Positions 5,079-13,849 of a DNA stretch of 17,768 nucleotides are shown one piece after another (the stretch's first letter is position 1; each line of letters opens with the position of its first letter). Location of the stretch: assembly GCA_043725085.1 (NCBI GenBank), contig JAYSLY010000018.1, forward strand, positions 1-17,768. Reading direction: 5' to 3'. The stretch is from UBA9630 sp043725085. GTDB lineage: Bacteria; Patescibacteriota; Minisyncoccia; Moranbacterales; UBA2206. The translations under genes were made by a program, and so were the position numbers. A model generated the notes under the pieces. The model worked only from the letters and a program-made list of their open reading frames with translations, did not search any database and was not told the DNA's origin.

Positions 5079-6419
5079 ATGGATAATTTAAAAATCACCC
5101 CCGAAGAGCCGCGAGGGGAAAATGAGGTGGCGACAAAAAAGGCAAAACACAAGCAGCATTCAGCCGTTTATTTTATCCTGATCCTGCTTATTGCTATTTT
5201 TATCTCATCGATTTTTGGAGCATTTTTTGGTTTTGTGGCCGGGGGCTTGGGCCAAAAAATAGTTTCACAAATTTCTCAGGATTTTCCTTGGCTTTCACAG
5301 GCGCTAGGTGGTCAGCCGGCCAACAAGATCGACCCCTTAATTTCAAAAGAAAAAATTATCGAGGAGGATTCGGCGGTGATTGATGTGGTGGAAAAAAGCA
5401 CGCCAGCCGTGGTTAGTATCGTGATCAGCAAGGACGTGACGAAAATACAAAGTTTTATTGATCCATTTGGTTTTTTTGGCGATCCAAATTCTTTCGATAA
5501 CCCATCTGATCAAAACAATTCTCCAAATAACTCCGGAGGTAATACGCAAAAACAGAAAATCGGTGCCGGAACGGGTTTTATTATAACCTCGGATGGCATG
5601 ATTGTGACTAACAAACACGTTGTGGCTGATACAGGGGCGGACTATACGGTGCTTACCAATGACGGAAAGGAACATCCTGCTAAGGTTTTGGCGAGAGACC
5701 CGATAAATGACATTGCTGTGATTAAAATTGACGGAACAGACTATTCCACACTTAGCTTTGGAGATTCTAGTAGCTTGAAAATTGGCCAAACTGCGATTGC
5801 GATTGGAAACTCGCTGGGTGAATTTTCTAATACTGTGAGTAAGGGAATCATTTCCGGATTAAAAAGGAATTTGACTGCCGGAGGAGGATTGGGGGATAGT
5901 GAAAAATTGACAAACATTATCCAGACAGATGCCGCAATTAATCCCGGAAATTCCGGCGGGCCGCTGCTGGATATTAACGGGCAGGTGATTGGAATTAATG
6001 TTGCCATTGCGCAGGGTGCGCAAAATGTTGGGTTTGCCTTGCCCGCCTCCCAAGTGCAAAAAATAACCGATCAAGTTAGAACAACCGGAAAAATTTCTAC
6101 GCCCTATCTAGGCGTGCGCTATATTCCGATTGATGCCACGCTGCAAAAACAAATTAACCTGCCATTTAATTATGGCGTGATGGTTTTGCGCGGACAAACA
6201 ATGACTGATTTTGCCGTTGTTCCCGGTTCACCGGCGGACAAAGCCGGCATTATGGAAAACGATGTGATTTTGGAAATAAATGGACAAAGAATCGATACGA
6301 ATAATAGTTTGGTTGATTTATTGTCCAAGTTTAATGTGGGAGACCAGGTAACTTTGAAAATTTGGCACAAGGGGGATACTAAAGATGTTCAAGTTAAGCT
6401 GGAGGAAAGAAGCCAATAG
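5079..6419 (+). CDS. HtrA/DegP-family membrane-anchored serine protease with PDZ domain
   Basis: The 446-aa protein has a basic cytoplasmic head, one membrane segment (about 28-56) and an extracytoplasmic trypsin-like domain (about 95-335) with an intact triad: His180 in VTNKHVV, Asp211 in DPINDIAVIKI and Ser292 in NPGNSGGPL. A linker rich in Asn, Ser and Gly (about 137-158) enters the protease domain. One PDZ domain follows (about 343-441), containing YLGVRYIP, GSPADKAGI and DVILEINGQ. HtrA proteases degrade misfolded proteins outside the cytoplasm and can also act as chaperones. The gene heads a long + strand run: clpB starts 10 bp after its stop. No clear promoter is seen before it; the MITE-like element ends only 25 bp upstream and may carry or affect the promoter. 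The ATG lacks a Shine-Dalgarno sequence. Confidence 0.93.
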   Translation: MDNLKITPEEPRGENEVATKKAKHKQHSAVYFILILLIAIFISSIFGAFFGFVAGGLGQKIVSQISQDFPWLSQALGGQPANKIDPLISKEKIIEEDSAVIDVVEKSTPAVVSIVISKDVTKIQSFIDPFGFFGDPNSFDNPSDQNNSPNNSGGNTQKQKIGAGTGFIITSDGMIVTNKHVVADTGADYTVLTNDGKEHPAKVLARDPINDIAVIKIDGTDYSTLSFGDSSSLKIGQTAIAIGNSLGEFSNTVSKGIISGLKRNLTAGGGLGDSEKLTNIIQTDAAINPGNSGGPLLDINGQVIGINVAIAQGAQNVGFALPASQVQKITDQVRTTGKISTPYLGVRYIPIDATLQKQINLPFNYGVMVLRGQTMTDFAVVPGSPADKAGIMENDVILEINGQRIDTNNSLVDLLSKFNVGDQVTLKIWHKGDTKDVQVKLEERSQ

Positions 6420-6429
6420 CAAATGACAT

Positions 6430-9045
6430 ATGGACCTGAATAGATTTACAACTAAGGCGCAAACAGTTTTACAGCATGCGCAAGAGCTAGCGATAATTAG
6501 CAATCAGCAGCAAGTGGATGTTTTTCACTTGCTTTTCGCGCTTCTAGATCAAGAAGATTCCATTGTGCCGGTGATTCTCAAAAAAATGGAATTGGACGAG
6601 GATAAGATAAAATATGATGTGACAAAGGAGATAGAAAAGTATCCGCATAATCCGCCACAAGGAATCAAGCAAATTTTTATTGCTCCGGAGGTTGTGTTAG
6701 TTTTGAATAATGCCGAGATCGAGGCGCGGAAAAATGATGACGAATATGTTTCTACGGAGCATTTGCTGCTTTCATTTCTGGCGACCAAAGGAATGGTTTG
6801 GGATTTTCTTTTTGCGCGTGGAATTGTCTATGAAAATATTCTAAGAATTATCAAAGAGTTGCGCGGGTCACAAAAAATTGATTCACCTGATCCGGAAAAT
6901 CGATTGCAGGCTTTGCGGAAATATACGATTGATCTGACACAATTGGCTAAGGAAAATAAACTTGATCCGGTGATTGGTCGTGATGATGAGATTCGGCGTG
7001 TGATGCAGGTGCTAAGCCGCAGAACGAAGAATAATCCTGTGTTAATCGGGGAGGCAGGAACGGGAAAAACTGCGATTGCTGAAGGTTTGGCGCAAAGAAT
7101 TGCTGATGGCGATGTGCCTGAAACTTTGAAAAATAAATTACTTCTGTCGCTGGATTTAGGGTCGCTGATTGCCGGAACAAAATTTCGGGGAGAATTTGAG
7201 GAAAGACTCAAGGCGATTATTAATGAAATTGATCGCGAAGCGGGCAGATATATTTTATTTATTGATGAACTGCACACTTTGGTTGGCGCTGGTGCGATTG
7301 AAGGCGCAATGGATGCCTCGAATATGTTAAAACCTGCCTTGGCGCGGGGAAAGTTGCGCATGATTGGTGCAACAACAACCAAGGAATATCAAAAATATAT
7401 TGAAAAAGATGCGGCCTTCGAGAGAAGGTTTCAGCCGATTCAAGTTGGTGAACCTTCTATTGAAGATTCAATCGCAATTTTGCGAGGGCTCAAAGAAAAA
7501 TATGAAGTGCATCACGGCGTGAAAATCACCGACGCGGCAATTCAGGAGGCCGTGAAGCTTTCTGATCGCTACATCACCGATCGCTATCTTCCTGACAAAG
7601 CAGTCGATTTGATTGATGAGGCCACAAGCGCACTGCGCATGGAAATTGACTCAATGCCAGCCGAAATCGATTCGACAGAAAGATTACTGCGAAGAATGGA
7701 AATTGAAAAAAAGGCCTTGGAAAAAGAAAAAAATAAGGATACGAAGAAAAAGATTCGCGAACTTAATCGCAAGTTAGCGGAAATCAGAGAGCAGGAAAGC
7801 AAAATTCTTTTGCAGTGGAAAGCTGAAAAAGAATTAATCACCAATATCCGAAAACATGCGGCAGAAATTGATAAGCTAAAATCCGTTGCGGAAATTGCTG
7901 AACGGAAAATGGAACTGGATAAGGTTGCAGAAATTCGTTATGGAAAAATTCCTGAGTTGGAAAAAAGGGTTTCCTTGGAAAAAAAGAAACTCGATGACTT
8001 GCAAAGCAAGGGTGCGATTCTCAAAGAAGAGGTGACCGAAGAAGATATTGCCAAAGTGGTTTCTCGCTGGACAGGAATTCCTACCTCCAAGCTGATTGAA
8101 AATGAGGCGCAAAAGCTAATCAATATGGAGGAGGCAATCGGTCGGCGAGTAGTGGGTCAAGGCGAAGCTATTTTGGCGGTTTCTAATGCTATCAGGCGTT
8201 CGCGTTCGGGCATTACAGAAGTCAAAAGACCAATTGGCTCATTTATTTTTCTTGGACCGACCGGCGTGGGCAAGACCGAGCTGGCTAAGGCTTTGGCAGA
8301 GTTTTTGTTTAATGACGAAAAAGCCATGGTGCGGGTAGATATGGGCGAGTATATGGAGTCACATAGCACTGCCAAGATGATTGGTTCACCGCCGGGCTAT
8401 GTTGGTTACGAAGAAGGCGGCCAGCTTACTGAAATTGTTCGTCGAAAACCATATTCCGTTATTCTTTTTGATGAAATTGAAAAAGCCAATCCTCAGGTGT
8501 TTAATATTATGCTTCAGATTCTGGATGAAGGACATTTGACTGATGCCAAGGGACGCAAAGTTAATTTCAAAAATACCGTCATCATTATGACGTCAAACTT
8601 AGGTTCGGAAATTATTCACAAAAAGAATCTTGGTTTTCGAGAAGAAAAAGAGGATGAGGTGCTCGCCGAAACTGATATGCAGCAAAGAGTGCTTTCGACG
8701 CTTAAGGAAAGTTTCAAGCCGGAATTTTTGAATCGTTTGGATGAGGTTATTGTTTTTCATCCGATCAGTCGCCAAATGCTTCGTCAAATTGTAGATCTTC
8801 AACTAGCTCAAATTGAAAAAAGGTTGGAAGAAAAAAAGATTAAAATAAAGCTAACCCCCTCAGCCAAGGAATACTTAAGTAAGAAAGGTTATGACACCGC
8901 CTATGGTGCGCGACCGCTAAAGCGGCTTATTCAAGCTGAAATAATGAACGAACTGGCTAAGCTGATTATTGAAAATAAGATGAAAGAAGGGGATCGGGTA
9001 AAGATTGACACAAAAAATGATAAGTTGGTTTTTGAGATCGGATAG
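6430..9045 (+). CDS. clpB: ClpB-type AAA+ disaggregase with a ClpC-like LGF tripeptide
   Basis: The 871-aa protein is a two-ring Hsp100 ATPase. Domains in order: Clp N domain (1-145); AAA-1 with Walker A GEAGTGKT (207-214), Walker B ILFIDE (275-280), pore loop GTKFRGEF (Phe where Tyr is usual) and FERRF arginine finger (330-334); a long coiled-coil middle domain (about 412-535) containing QWKAEKEL and RYGKIPELEK; AAA-2 with Walker A GPTGVGKT (609-616), Walker B VILFDE (677-682), pore loop GYVGYEEGG (656-664) and sensor-2 YGARPLKR (825-832). The full-length middle domain and total length fit ClpB (about 857 aa), not ClpC (about 810). However, HKKNLGFREEKE (730-741) sits where ClpC and ClpA carry the ClpP-docking tripeptide. 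Cytoplasmic disaggregation is the likely job; work with ClpP is possible. Gaps are 10 bp upstream and 9 bp downstream. Confidence 0.9.
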   Translation: MDLNRFTTKAQTVLQHAQELAIISNQQQVDVFHLLFALLDQEDSIVPVILKKMELDEDKIKYDVTKEIEKYPHNPPQGIKQIFIAPEVVLVLNNAEIEARKNDDEYVSTEHLLLSFLATKGMVWDFLFARGIVYENILRIIKELRGSQKIDSPDPENRLQALRKYTIDLTQLAKENKLDPVIGRDDEIRRVMQVLSRRTKNNPVLIGEAGTGKTAIAEGLAQRIADGDVPETLKNKLLLSLDLGSLIAGTKFRGEFEERLKAIINEIDREAGRYILFIDELHTLVGAGAIEGAMDASNMLKPALARGKLRMIGATTTKEYQKYIEKDAAFERRFQPIQVGEPSIEDSIAILRGLKEKYEVHHGVKITDAAIQEAVKLSDRYITDRYLPDKAVDLIDEATSALRMEIDSMPAEIDSTERLLRRMEIEKKALEKEKNKDTKKKIRELNRKLAEIREQESKILLQWKAEKELITNIRKHAAEIDKLKSVAEIAERKMELDKVAEIRYGKIPELEKRVSLEKKKLDDLQSKGAILKEEVTEEDIAKVVSRWTGIPTSKLIENEAQKLINMEEAIGRRVVGQGEAILAVSNAIRRSRSGITEVKRPIGSFIFLGPTGVGKTELAKALAEFLFNDEKAMVRVDMGEYMESHSTAKMIGSPPGYVGYEEGGQLTEIVRRKPYSVILFDEIEKANPQVFNIMLQILDEGHLTDAKGRKVNFKNTVIIMTSNLGSEIIHKKNLGFREEKEDEVLAETDMQQRVLSTLKESFKPEFLNRLDEVIVFHPISRQMLRQIVDLQLAQIEKRLEEKKIKIKLTPSAKEYLSKKGYDTAYGARPLKRLIQAEIMNELAKLIIENKMKEGDRVKIDTKNDKLVFEIG

Positions 9046-9054
9046 AAGAAAATT

Positions 9055-9804
9055 ATGTTTTTAAAATTGCGTCCATTTTTTTATAGCTTGTTTTTCCTTT
9101 TGGGTTTGGAATTTATTGTGTATGCGCATACCAATTCCAAGCTTATTTTAGCCACAATATTGGTTTTGCTATTGCTTTCCTTGCGGGAAGGTAAACTTAT
9201 TGGAGGAAAGTGGAAATTTTCCATTTTGCCAATCTTTTTTACATTATCCGCAACTTCCTTGCTATATCTAGTGGCGCTCAGCTATGAACAGCAGATTTTT
9301 ATTGTGCTTGCTTCAATTATGAACTATTTGGCGCTCTTTGGCGCTTACCGCCTGGGAAAATATGAAAAAGATCAAACAGCCAAAGGTATGAATATGGCTG
9401 CGACGTCAGCTACGATTTTTTTCACCTATGCCGGCGTATACGGACTTTACTTAAATTTTCTTGTGCCCCTTTATGTTTTAATGTTGATTTATCTCCTTGT
9501 TACCATTCTGGTTAGCTACCAATATTTTTCTATTATCAAAAATGACGAGAGAAAGACGGTTTGGATTTATAGCTTTCTCTTGGGCTTATCTATGGCGGAA
9601 ATCGCCTGGGTGATAAATTATTGGCCATTTGGGTATTTGACCACAGGGGTAATTGCGCTTATACTTTATTATATGCTATGGAGCATTGTTCAGGGCTATT
9701 TTTTGAATATGTTAAGCCAAAAAAGGGCGATAGCTAATGTGCTATTTTTTTCCTTTTTAATCTTGGTTGTGCTTTTGACTTCAAAATGGATTCCTGTGAT
9801 TTAA
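9055..9804 (+). CDS. Polytopic membrane protein of unknown function
   Basis: The 249-aa protein is almost wholly hydrophobic, with eight or nine likely membrane segments (about 8-24, 30-43, 55-75, 79-100, 111-133, 135-158, 169-192, 195-217, 227-246). Longer polar loops are few: LREGKLIGGKW (43-53), GKYEKDQTAKG (101-111) and KNDERK (162-167). I see no transporter, protease or transferase motif, although the segment AEIAWVINYWPFGYLTTG (180-197) looks distinctive and may mark a family. I have the impression that similar proteins are widespread in Patescibacteria as uncharacterised membrane proteins, but cannot confirm it here. It lies between clpB (9 bp) and the HtrA-like pseudoprotease (46 bp), which suggests co-transcription. 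Confidence 0.8.
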   Translation: MFLKLRPFFYSLFFLLGLEFIVYAHTNSKLILATILVLLLLSLREGKLIGGKWKFSILPIFFTLSATSLLYLVALSYEQQIFIVLASIMNYLALFGAYRLGKYEKDQTAKGMNMAATSATIFFTYAGVYGLYLNFLVPLYVLMLIYLLVTILVSYQYFSIIKNDERKTVWIYSFLLGLSMAEIAWVINYWPFGYLTTGVIALILYYMLWSIVQGYFLNMLSQKRAIANVLFFSFLILVVLLTSKWIPVI

Positions 9805-9850
9805 TCTTAAAGAGAGAGTTTGTTTTTAGTAATTTATTTATACATTTATT

Positions 9851-11017
9851 ATGCAAAAAACCAAGCTGGTGCTAATTATTTTCGGGATTGCTTTGGTTAG
9901 TGGGTTGAGTGGTATATTTGCTAACCGCTATGTTTTTCCTTATCTGTCTACAACGAAGCTTTTTTCTAAGTATGATTTTTTGAAAAAATCAACTGAAGAT
10001 GTGACAATAATCAATAAAACTGAACAAGTTTACATCAAAGATGATGCCTCCATCAACAAGATTATCAGCCAGGCGACATCCTCAGTTGTAAATATTGTTT
10101 CCTATGCTGCAGCTGAAAAAAGTACTTCAACCGGAAAAGTCTCTCCTGCTGCTAGTGCGCAAACAATAATAAAGGGCGGAACCGGCATAATTGTCGCCAG
10201 TGACGGACTTATTGTTACTTATGTGGGTGCGATTATCGCAGAAAATGCAAAATACAAAATAGCCACGAGCGATAGTAATATCTATGACGCCACGCTTTTG
10301 GAAATTGATTCATATAGCAATTTAGCTTTTCTCAAGATAAATGCAAGCAATCTTCCTGTGGCTTCTTTCGCCAATTCGGATGATGCTAATCCGGGGGAAA
10401 AAGTTATCGCCGTAGGCAATGATTCTTTGACGTATAATCCATTTTTTGCGGCAAGCGTGTTGAGCAGTTTTGATCCATACTATAACTTATCAGAAAAAGC
10501 GATCGCTTCATCAGAAAAATTAGAAGGTGTATTCGAGATTGATCTAGGCGCTCAAAGCCACTATGTCGGTGGTCCTGTGGTGGACTATTCTGGTCAAATA
10601 ATAGGTCTTACCGGAGTGGTGAATAGGGATAACAAGGAGAGTTTTTTTCAAATTCCTTCCAATAAAGTAAAGCTTGTCGTAGACAAAGAGATCAGAAAAG
10701 AGCTGAGTTCAAATCCTGTTTTGGGAGTGTATTATGTAGCGTTATCTAAGGCATACGCACAGATTAACGGCCTAGCTAGCGAGTCCGGTGCGTTAATCTA
10801 TGCCCCTTCCGGACAACAAGGACTTGCTATTGTGGCAAATTCTCCAGCAGCTAATGCCGGATTAAAAATTAATGATATAATCACGGAGGTTTCCGGAGAA
10901 AAAGTTGGTGCGGAGAAATCATTGCCAGACTTGCTATATATACACAAGAAAGGCGAAGAAATTGAATTGACTGTTCTGCGGAATTCTCAAGAACTTAAGC
11001 TAAAAGTGCAGCTATAG
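9851..11017 (+). CDS. HtrA-like pseudoprotease (catalytic triad lost) with PDZ domain
   Basis: The 388-aa protein has one N-terminal membrane segment (about 5-25), a trypsin-like fold (about 65-275) and a C-terminal PDZ-like domain (about 288-386, with NSPAANAGLKINDIITEVSG). It follows the upstream HtrA closely enough to align the motifs: SDGMIVTNKHVV becomes SDGLIVTYVGAI (His to Gly126), DPINDIAVIKI becomes DSYSNLAFLKI (Asp to Asn157), and PGNSGGPLLD becomes SHYVGGPVVD (Ser to Val239). All three catalytic residues are gone while surrounding glycines and the frame are intact, so this is a maintained pseudoenzyme and not a decaying gene. It may bind peptides through the PDZ domain, act as a scaffold, or regulate the active HtrA. 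It lies 46 bp after the membrane protein and 11 bp before the first GT39 gene. Confidence 0.87.
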   Translation: MQKTKLVLIIFGIALVSGLSGIFANRYVFPYLSTTKLFSKYDFLKKSTEDVTIINKTEQVYIKDDASINKIISQATSSVVNIVSYAAAEKSTSTGKVSPAASAQTIIKGGTGIIVASDGLIVTYVGAIIAENAKYKIATSDSNIYDATLLEIDSYSNLAFLKINASNLPVASFANSDDANPGEKVIAVGNDSLTYNPFFAASVLSSFDPYYNLSEKAIASSEKLEGVFEIDLGAQSHYVGGPVVDYSGQIIGLTGVVNRDNKESFFQIPSNKVKLVVDKEIRKELSSNPVLGVYYVALSKAYAQINGLASESGALIYAPSGQQGLAIVANSPAANAGLKINDIITEVSGEKVGAEKSLPDLLYIHKKGEEIELTVLRNSQELKLKVQL

Positions 11018-11028
11018 ATTTTCAACAA

Positions 11029-13086
11029 ATGCAAATTCAAAAAAAACATTATACCAAATTTTTTCTTCTCATTGTCCTGGCTGTTTATCTCTTTTTTGGT
11101 TTCACGCACTTGACCAAGTTCGTTTCTTTTGACGAGCACTATTGGCTTTATAACTCCGATAATGACCGAATTCATCAATATTGGAACGCTATTGCTACGG
11201 GGAATTGGAAAGATACGAGAATTAACGATAAGCCCGGGATTACGCTTGCCTACACTTCCGGGTTGGCTTTGCTACTCGACAGGAACCCTGATGCCCAGGT
11301 GGTATATACGGACAAGACCGTAAAAATTTTTAATCCCAGCGAAACGGAACGCATCAATTTTTTGTTTCGTTTGCCCATTTTGCTTATAACGGGTTTTTTT
11401 ATTTTTTATTTTTTTTGGATTATCAAAAAAATTACCAAAAATGATTGGTTGGCGTTGTTGTCAGTTACGTTTATCTATTTTTCCCCGGTGATTATTGGCA
11501 TTTCACAGATTGTCAATCCTGACTCGATGTTTTGGATTTTTTCTTTTTCTGCGATGCTTTCATATATCGCGTGGTTGAAGATTTTTGAGAAAAAATATTT
11601 TTGGTTGACACTGATGTTTTTTGGCCTCTCTATGGCCAGCAAATATGTCAGCATCATCCTTATTCCTTTCTTTCTTTTTATGCTATTATCTTTTTATCTC
11701 TTTGAATTTTCCAGTTGGGAAGACAAGCGGGGGATGCTGAGGAAAATAGTGCTGAAAAACAGTTTGGCTTATGTGGGAATTATCGCTGGTGGATTTCTTA
11801 TTTTTGCCCTGATGATGCCGGCAGTTTTTGTCGAGCCAAAATATTTTTATTCCGGAACAATTGGTTTTCCCGGTATGGCACCAATTTTTTGGTTTTCCAT
11901 GTTTGTAAATGCCGCTTTAGCTCTGGACGCATATTTCAACCAGAATAGGCTGATCCATCATGCGCTGGAAAAATTACAAGTTGTTAGGAAAGTCGCTCCA
12001 AAATTAGTTGCATTTATACTTCTTTCTAGCGTTGTTTTTGTGCTCGTCAATTGGATGCTTCGTCACCGGTTAATTGATTTTTCTGATGTTTCTTTTGACA
12101 TGAAGAGGAAGCCGGAGTTTAGCAACCTGCCCTATATCTATCGCTTTATTATGGAAGCTGTACCTTTGACTTTTGCATCAGTGCCTCTGGTGTTGTTCTC
12201 TATGCTATATTTATGGTCAAAGAATATTTTTCAAAAAGTTCGATATGAATATCTGACCTTTATTTTTTCAGCCTTTATCTGTATTTTTTATCTGGCCGTA
12301 ATTAAAGAAGGTTTGGTTTTAACAATTCGCTATAGCATTATTCTATACCCAATTTCCGCGATGCTTTCGGCCATTGCTTTGGATAATTTTTTTAGGGCAC
12401 AAAAAGAAAAAAAGGATTCCCGTCGATTTTTAATTTTTCTGGCCATTCTTTTTTCGGCTATTCTGCTTCTCTTCGGGGCGTCTTCTTTTGAGCAGGCGAA
12501 AATTATCAGTGAAGCTAATTTGCGTGTTTTTTATAATTTTCATCGGATTATCTTTGCTCTTATCGTTATTGCCGTTATTGCGTTGAGTACCAAGGTAATA
12601 TATACTTTAATCCGTTGGGAAAAGCTGCGCAAGTTTGCCTATGTCGGAGTATGGGCTACGGTTGTTGTTTTCAGCTTTGCCAGTATATGGCTTATTAAGC
12701 CATATTATTTCAGCTATAGCAATAATTTCCTTCCTAAGAAATATATTATTACCAGCGGATGGGGTTATGGCGGATATGAAGCGGCTCAAAAGATGAATAA
12801 ATTGCCTGATGTGAAAAACACCACGGTCTGGGCTGATTCTTATGGTTTTTGCGAGTTTTATATAGGAAAGTGTATTCATAAAATTAAAATCAGAACGACA
12901 GAATATCCGATAGATTATTTTTATTCAACTCTCCAAAGTCAGCTGCGTCCGGAATTCATTGGTCCGGCCTATGGAGAAACAGGGAAACCTGTTGTTAATC
13001 TCGAGATCGATGGCAGATATAAAAATTATGTCAGGATTCTTAGGGCAAAAAAAATAGCTAATTCGGAAAATAATAATCTTGAATAG
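11029..13086 (+). CDS. GT39/PMT-type membrane glycosyltransferase (paralogue A)
   Basis: The 685-aa polytopic protein has the plan of lipid-phosphate-sugar glycosyltransferases (PMT/ArnT-like GT-C fold), which transfer a sugar from a polyprenyl carrier to a target on the outer face of the membrane. The first outer loop carries the expected acidic pair Asp35-Glu36 in FDEHYW, followed by RINDKPG (64-70). Further marks are QIVNPDSMFW (160-169), SKYVSI and TIRYSIILYP (432-441). A soluble C-terminal region contains WGYGGYEAAQ (578-587) and a Cys pair GFCEFYIGKC (C608, C615), possibly a disulfide. It aligns along its length with the gene at 13850, but has about 65 extra residues (about 455-545) with two likely additional membrane segments. 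The deacetylase gene follows within 7 bp. Acceptor and sugar are unknown. Confidence 0.85.
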   Translation: MQIQKKHYTKFFLLIVLAVYLFFGFTHLTKFVSFDEHYWLYNSDNDRIHQYWNAIATGNWKDTRINDKPGITLAYTSGLALLLDRNPDAQVVYTDKTVKIFNPSETERINFLFRLPILLITGFFIFYFFWIIKKITKNDWLALLSVTFIYFSPVIIGISQIVNPDSMFWIFSFSAMLSYIAWLKIFEKKYFWLTLMFFGLSMASKYVSIILIPFFLFMLLSFYLFEFSSWEDKRGMLRKIVLKNSLAYVGIIAGGFLIFALMMPAVFVEPKYFYSGTIGFPGMAPIFWFSMFVNAALALDAYFNQNRLIHHALEKLQVVRKVAPKLVAFILLSSVVFVLVNWMLRHRLIDFSDVSFDMKRKPEFSNLPYIYRFIMEAVPLTFASVPLVLFSMLYLWSKNIFQKVRYEYLTFIFSAFICIFYLAVIKEGLVLTIRYSIILYPISAMLSAIALDNFFRAQKEKKDSRRFLIFLAILFSAILLLFGASSFEQAKIISEANLRVFYNFHRIIFALIVIAVIALSTKVIYTLIRWEKLRKFAYVGVWATVVVFSFASIWLIKPYYFSYSNNFLPKKYIITSGWGYGGYEAAQKMNKLPDVKNTTVWADSYGFCEFYIGKCIHKIKIRTTEYPIDYFYSTLQSQLRPEFIGPAYGETGKPVVNLEIDGRYKNYVRILRAKKIANSENNNLE

Positions 13087-13093
13087 TAATCAT

Positions 13094-13831
13094 ATGCAGA
13101 TAAGTAATTCAGCCCAAGGTGGAAAAAAAATAATACTTTCTGCCGATGATTTCGGCATCAGTCGCATCGCGAGCGAAAATATTTTAGCTTTGGTGAGGCA
13201 CGGAAAACTTGATAGAATTGAGGTTATGATGAGTAAAAATATTTCCGCTGTTCAGGTAGCGGAACTCCTGATAGCAAATGTCAAAATTGATATCCATTTG
13301 CACTTAGCGAAGAATGAATTGGATCATTGGCAAGAGCATGAAAGAAAAATTGAAGATGGCGCCGCCTTGCGGGGAATTAAGTTTTTGTTCAAATATGTAT
13401 TAGGGATTACTAGCGCTAAAAATATTGAAAAAGAATGGCGCAGACAAATAGAAGACTTTTCAAGAGTGTTTGGTCGAGTGCCTGATGGTGTCAGCTCCCA
13501 TGAGCATATTCATTTTTTCCCACCTTACTTCAAGCGCATTGTGAGGCTTTGCAATAAATTTAAAATCGGCTATATTCGCTTTGGCAGAAAAAAAACTCTC
13601 AATTATTCCGCTATTTCCAAGATAATAAATTGGCTGAGAGAGTGGAACATTAAAAATTTCAATAGCGCCAAGCTGGATTCGGCGGATTTCATGGTTAGCT
13701 TTGAATGGGTCAACGACTTCAATCTAATTATGGAACAATATGATACGGACGCCGTCAAGGAAATTGTCTTTCATCCGGAAAAAACAAACGAGTTTGATAT
13801 TTTATTGGGAATTAATGAAATTTCTTCCTAG
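13094..13831 (+). CDS. YdjC/ChbG-type carbohydrate deacetylase
   Basis: This 245-aa protein looks like a member of the YdjC/ChbG family, metal-dependent enzymes that remove acetyl groups from N-acetylated sugars. Motifs fit the family: ADDFGIS (17-23, metal-binding Asp pair), IDIHLHL (65-71), SSHEHIHFFP (134-143) and FHPEKTNEFDIL (226-237). I chose the ATG at 13094, 7 bp after the previous stop; a TTG at 13079 would add five residues and overlap the glycosyltransferase gene. No signal peptide or membrane segment is seen, so it should be cytoplasmic and could act on a sugar or lipid-linked sugar before export. Its place between two paralogous GT39 genes supports modification of the sugar they transfer. 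The second motif (HLHL) and third (HEHIH) differ slightly from the commonest forms. Confidence 0.83.
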   Translation: MQISNSAQGGKKIILSADDFGISRIASENILALVRHGKLDRIEVMMSKNISAVQVAELLIANVKIDIHLHLAKNELDHWQEHERKIEDGAALRGIKFLFKYVLGITSAKNIEKEWRRQIEDFSRVFGRVPDGVSSHEHIHFFPPYFKRIVRLCNKFKIGYIRFGRKKTLNYSAISKIINWLREWNIKNFNSAKLDSADFMVSFEWVNDFNLIMEQYDTDAVKEIVFHPEKTNEFDILLGINEISS

Positions 13832-13849
13832 TGTTGGATTATCGAGCAT

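Noticed and set aside
5343..5789. 148-aa antisense reading frame within htrA
   Set aside because: It overlaps the catalytic part of an intact HtrA gene, shows no motif, and has no promoter or neighbour supporting it.
6828..7382. 184-aa antisense reading frame within clpB
   Set aside because: It lies fully inside a strongly conserved gene on the other strand, is rich in Ser, Pro and Arg without any domain, and reads as a shadow of clpB codons.
13079..13093. TTG start for the deacetylase, adding five residues
   Set aside because: It overlaps the previous gene, and the added residues precede the conserved domain without contributing to it; the ATG at 13094 fits better.
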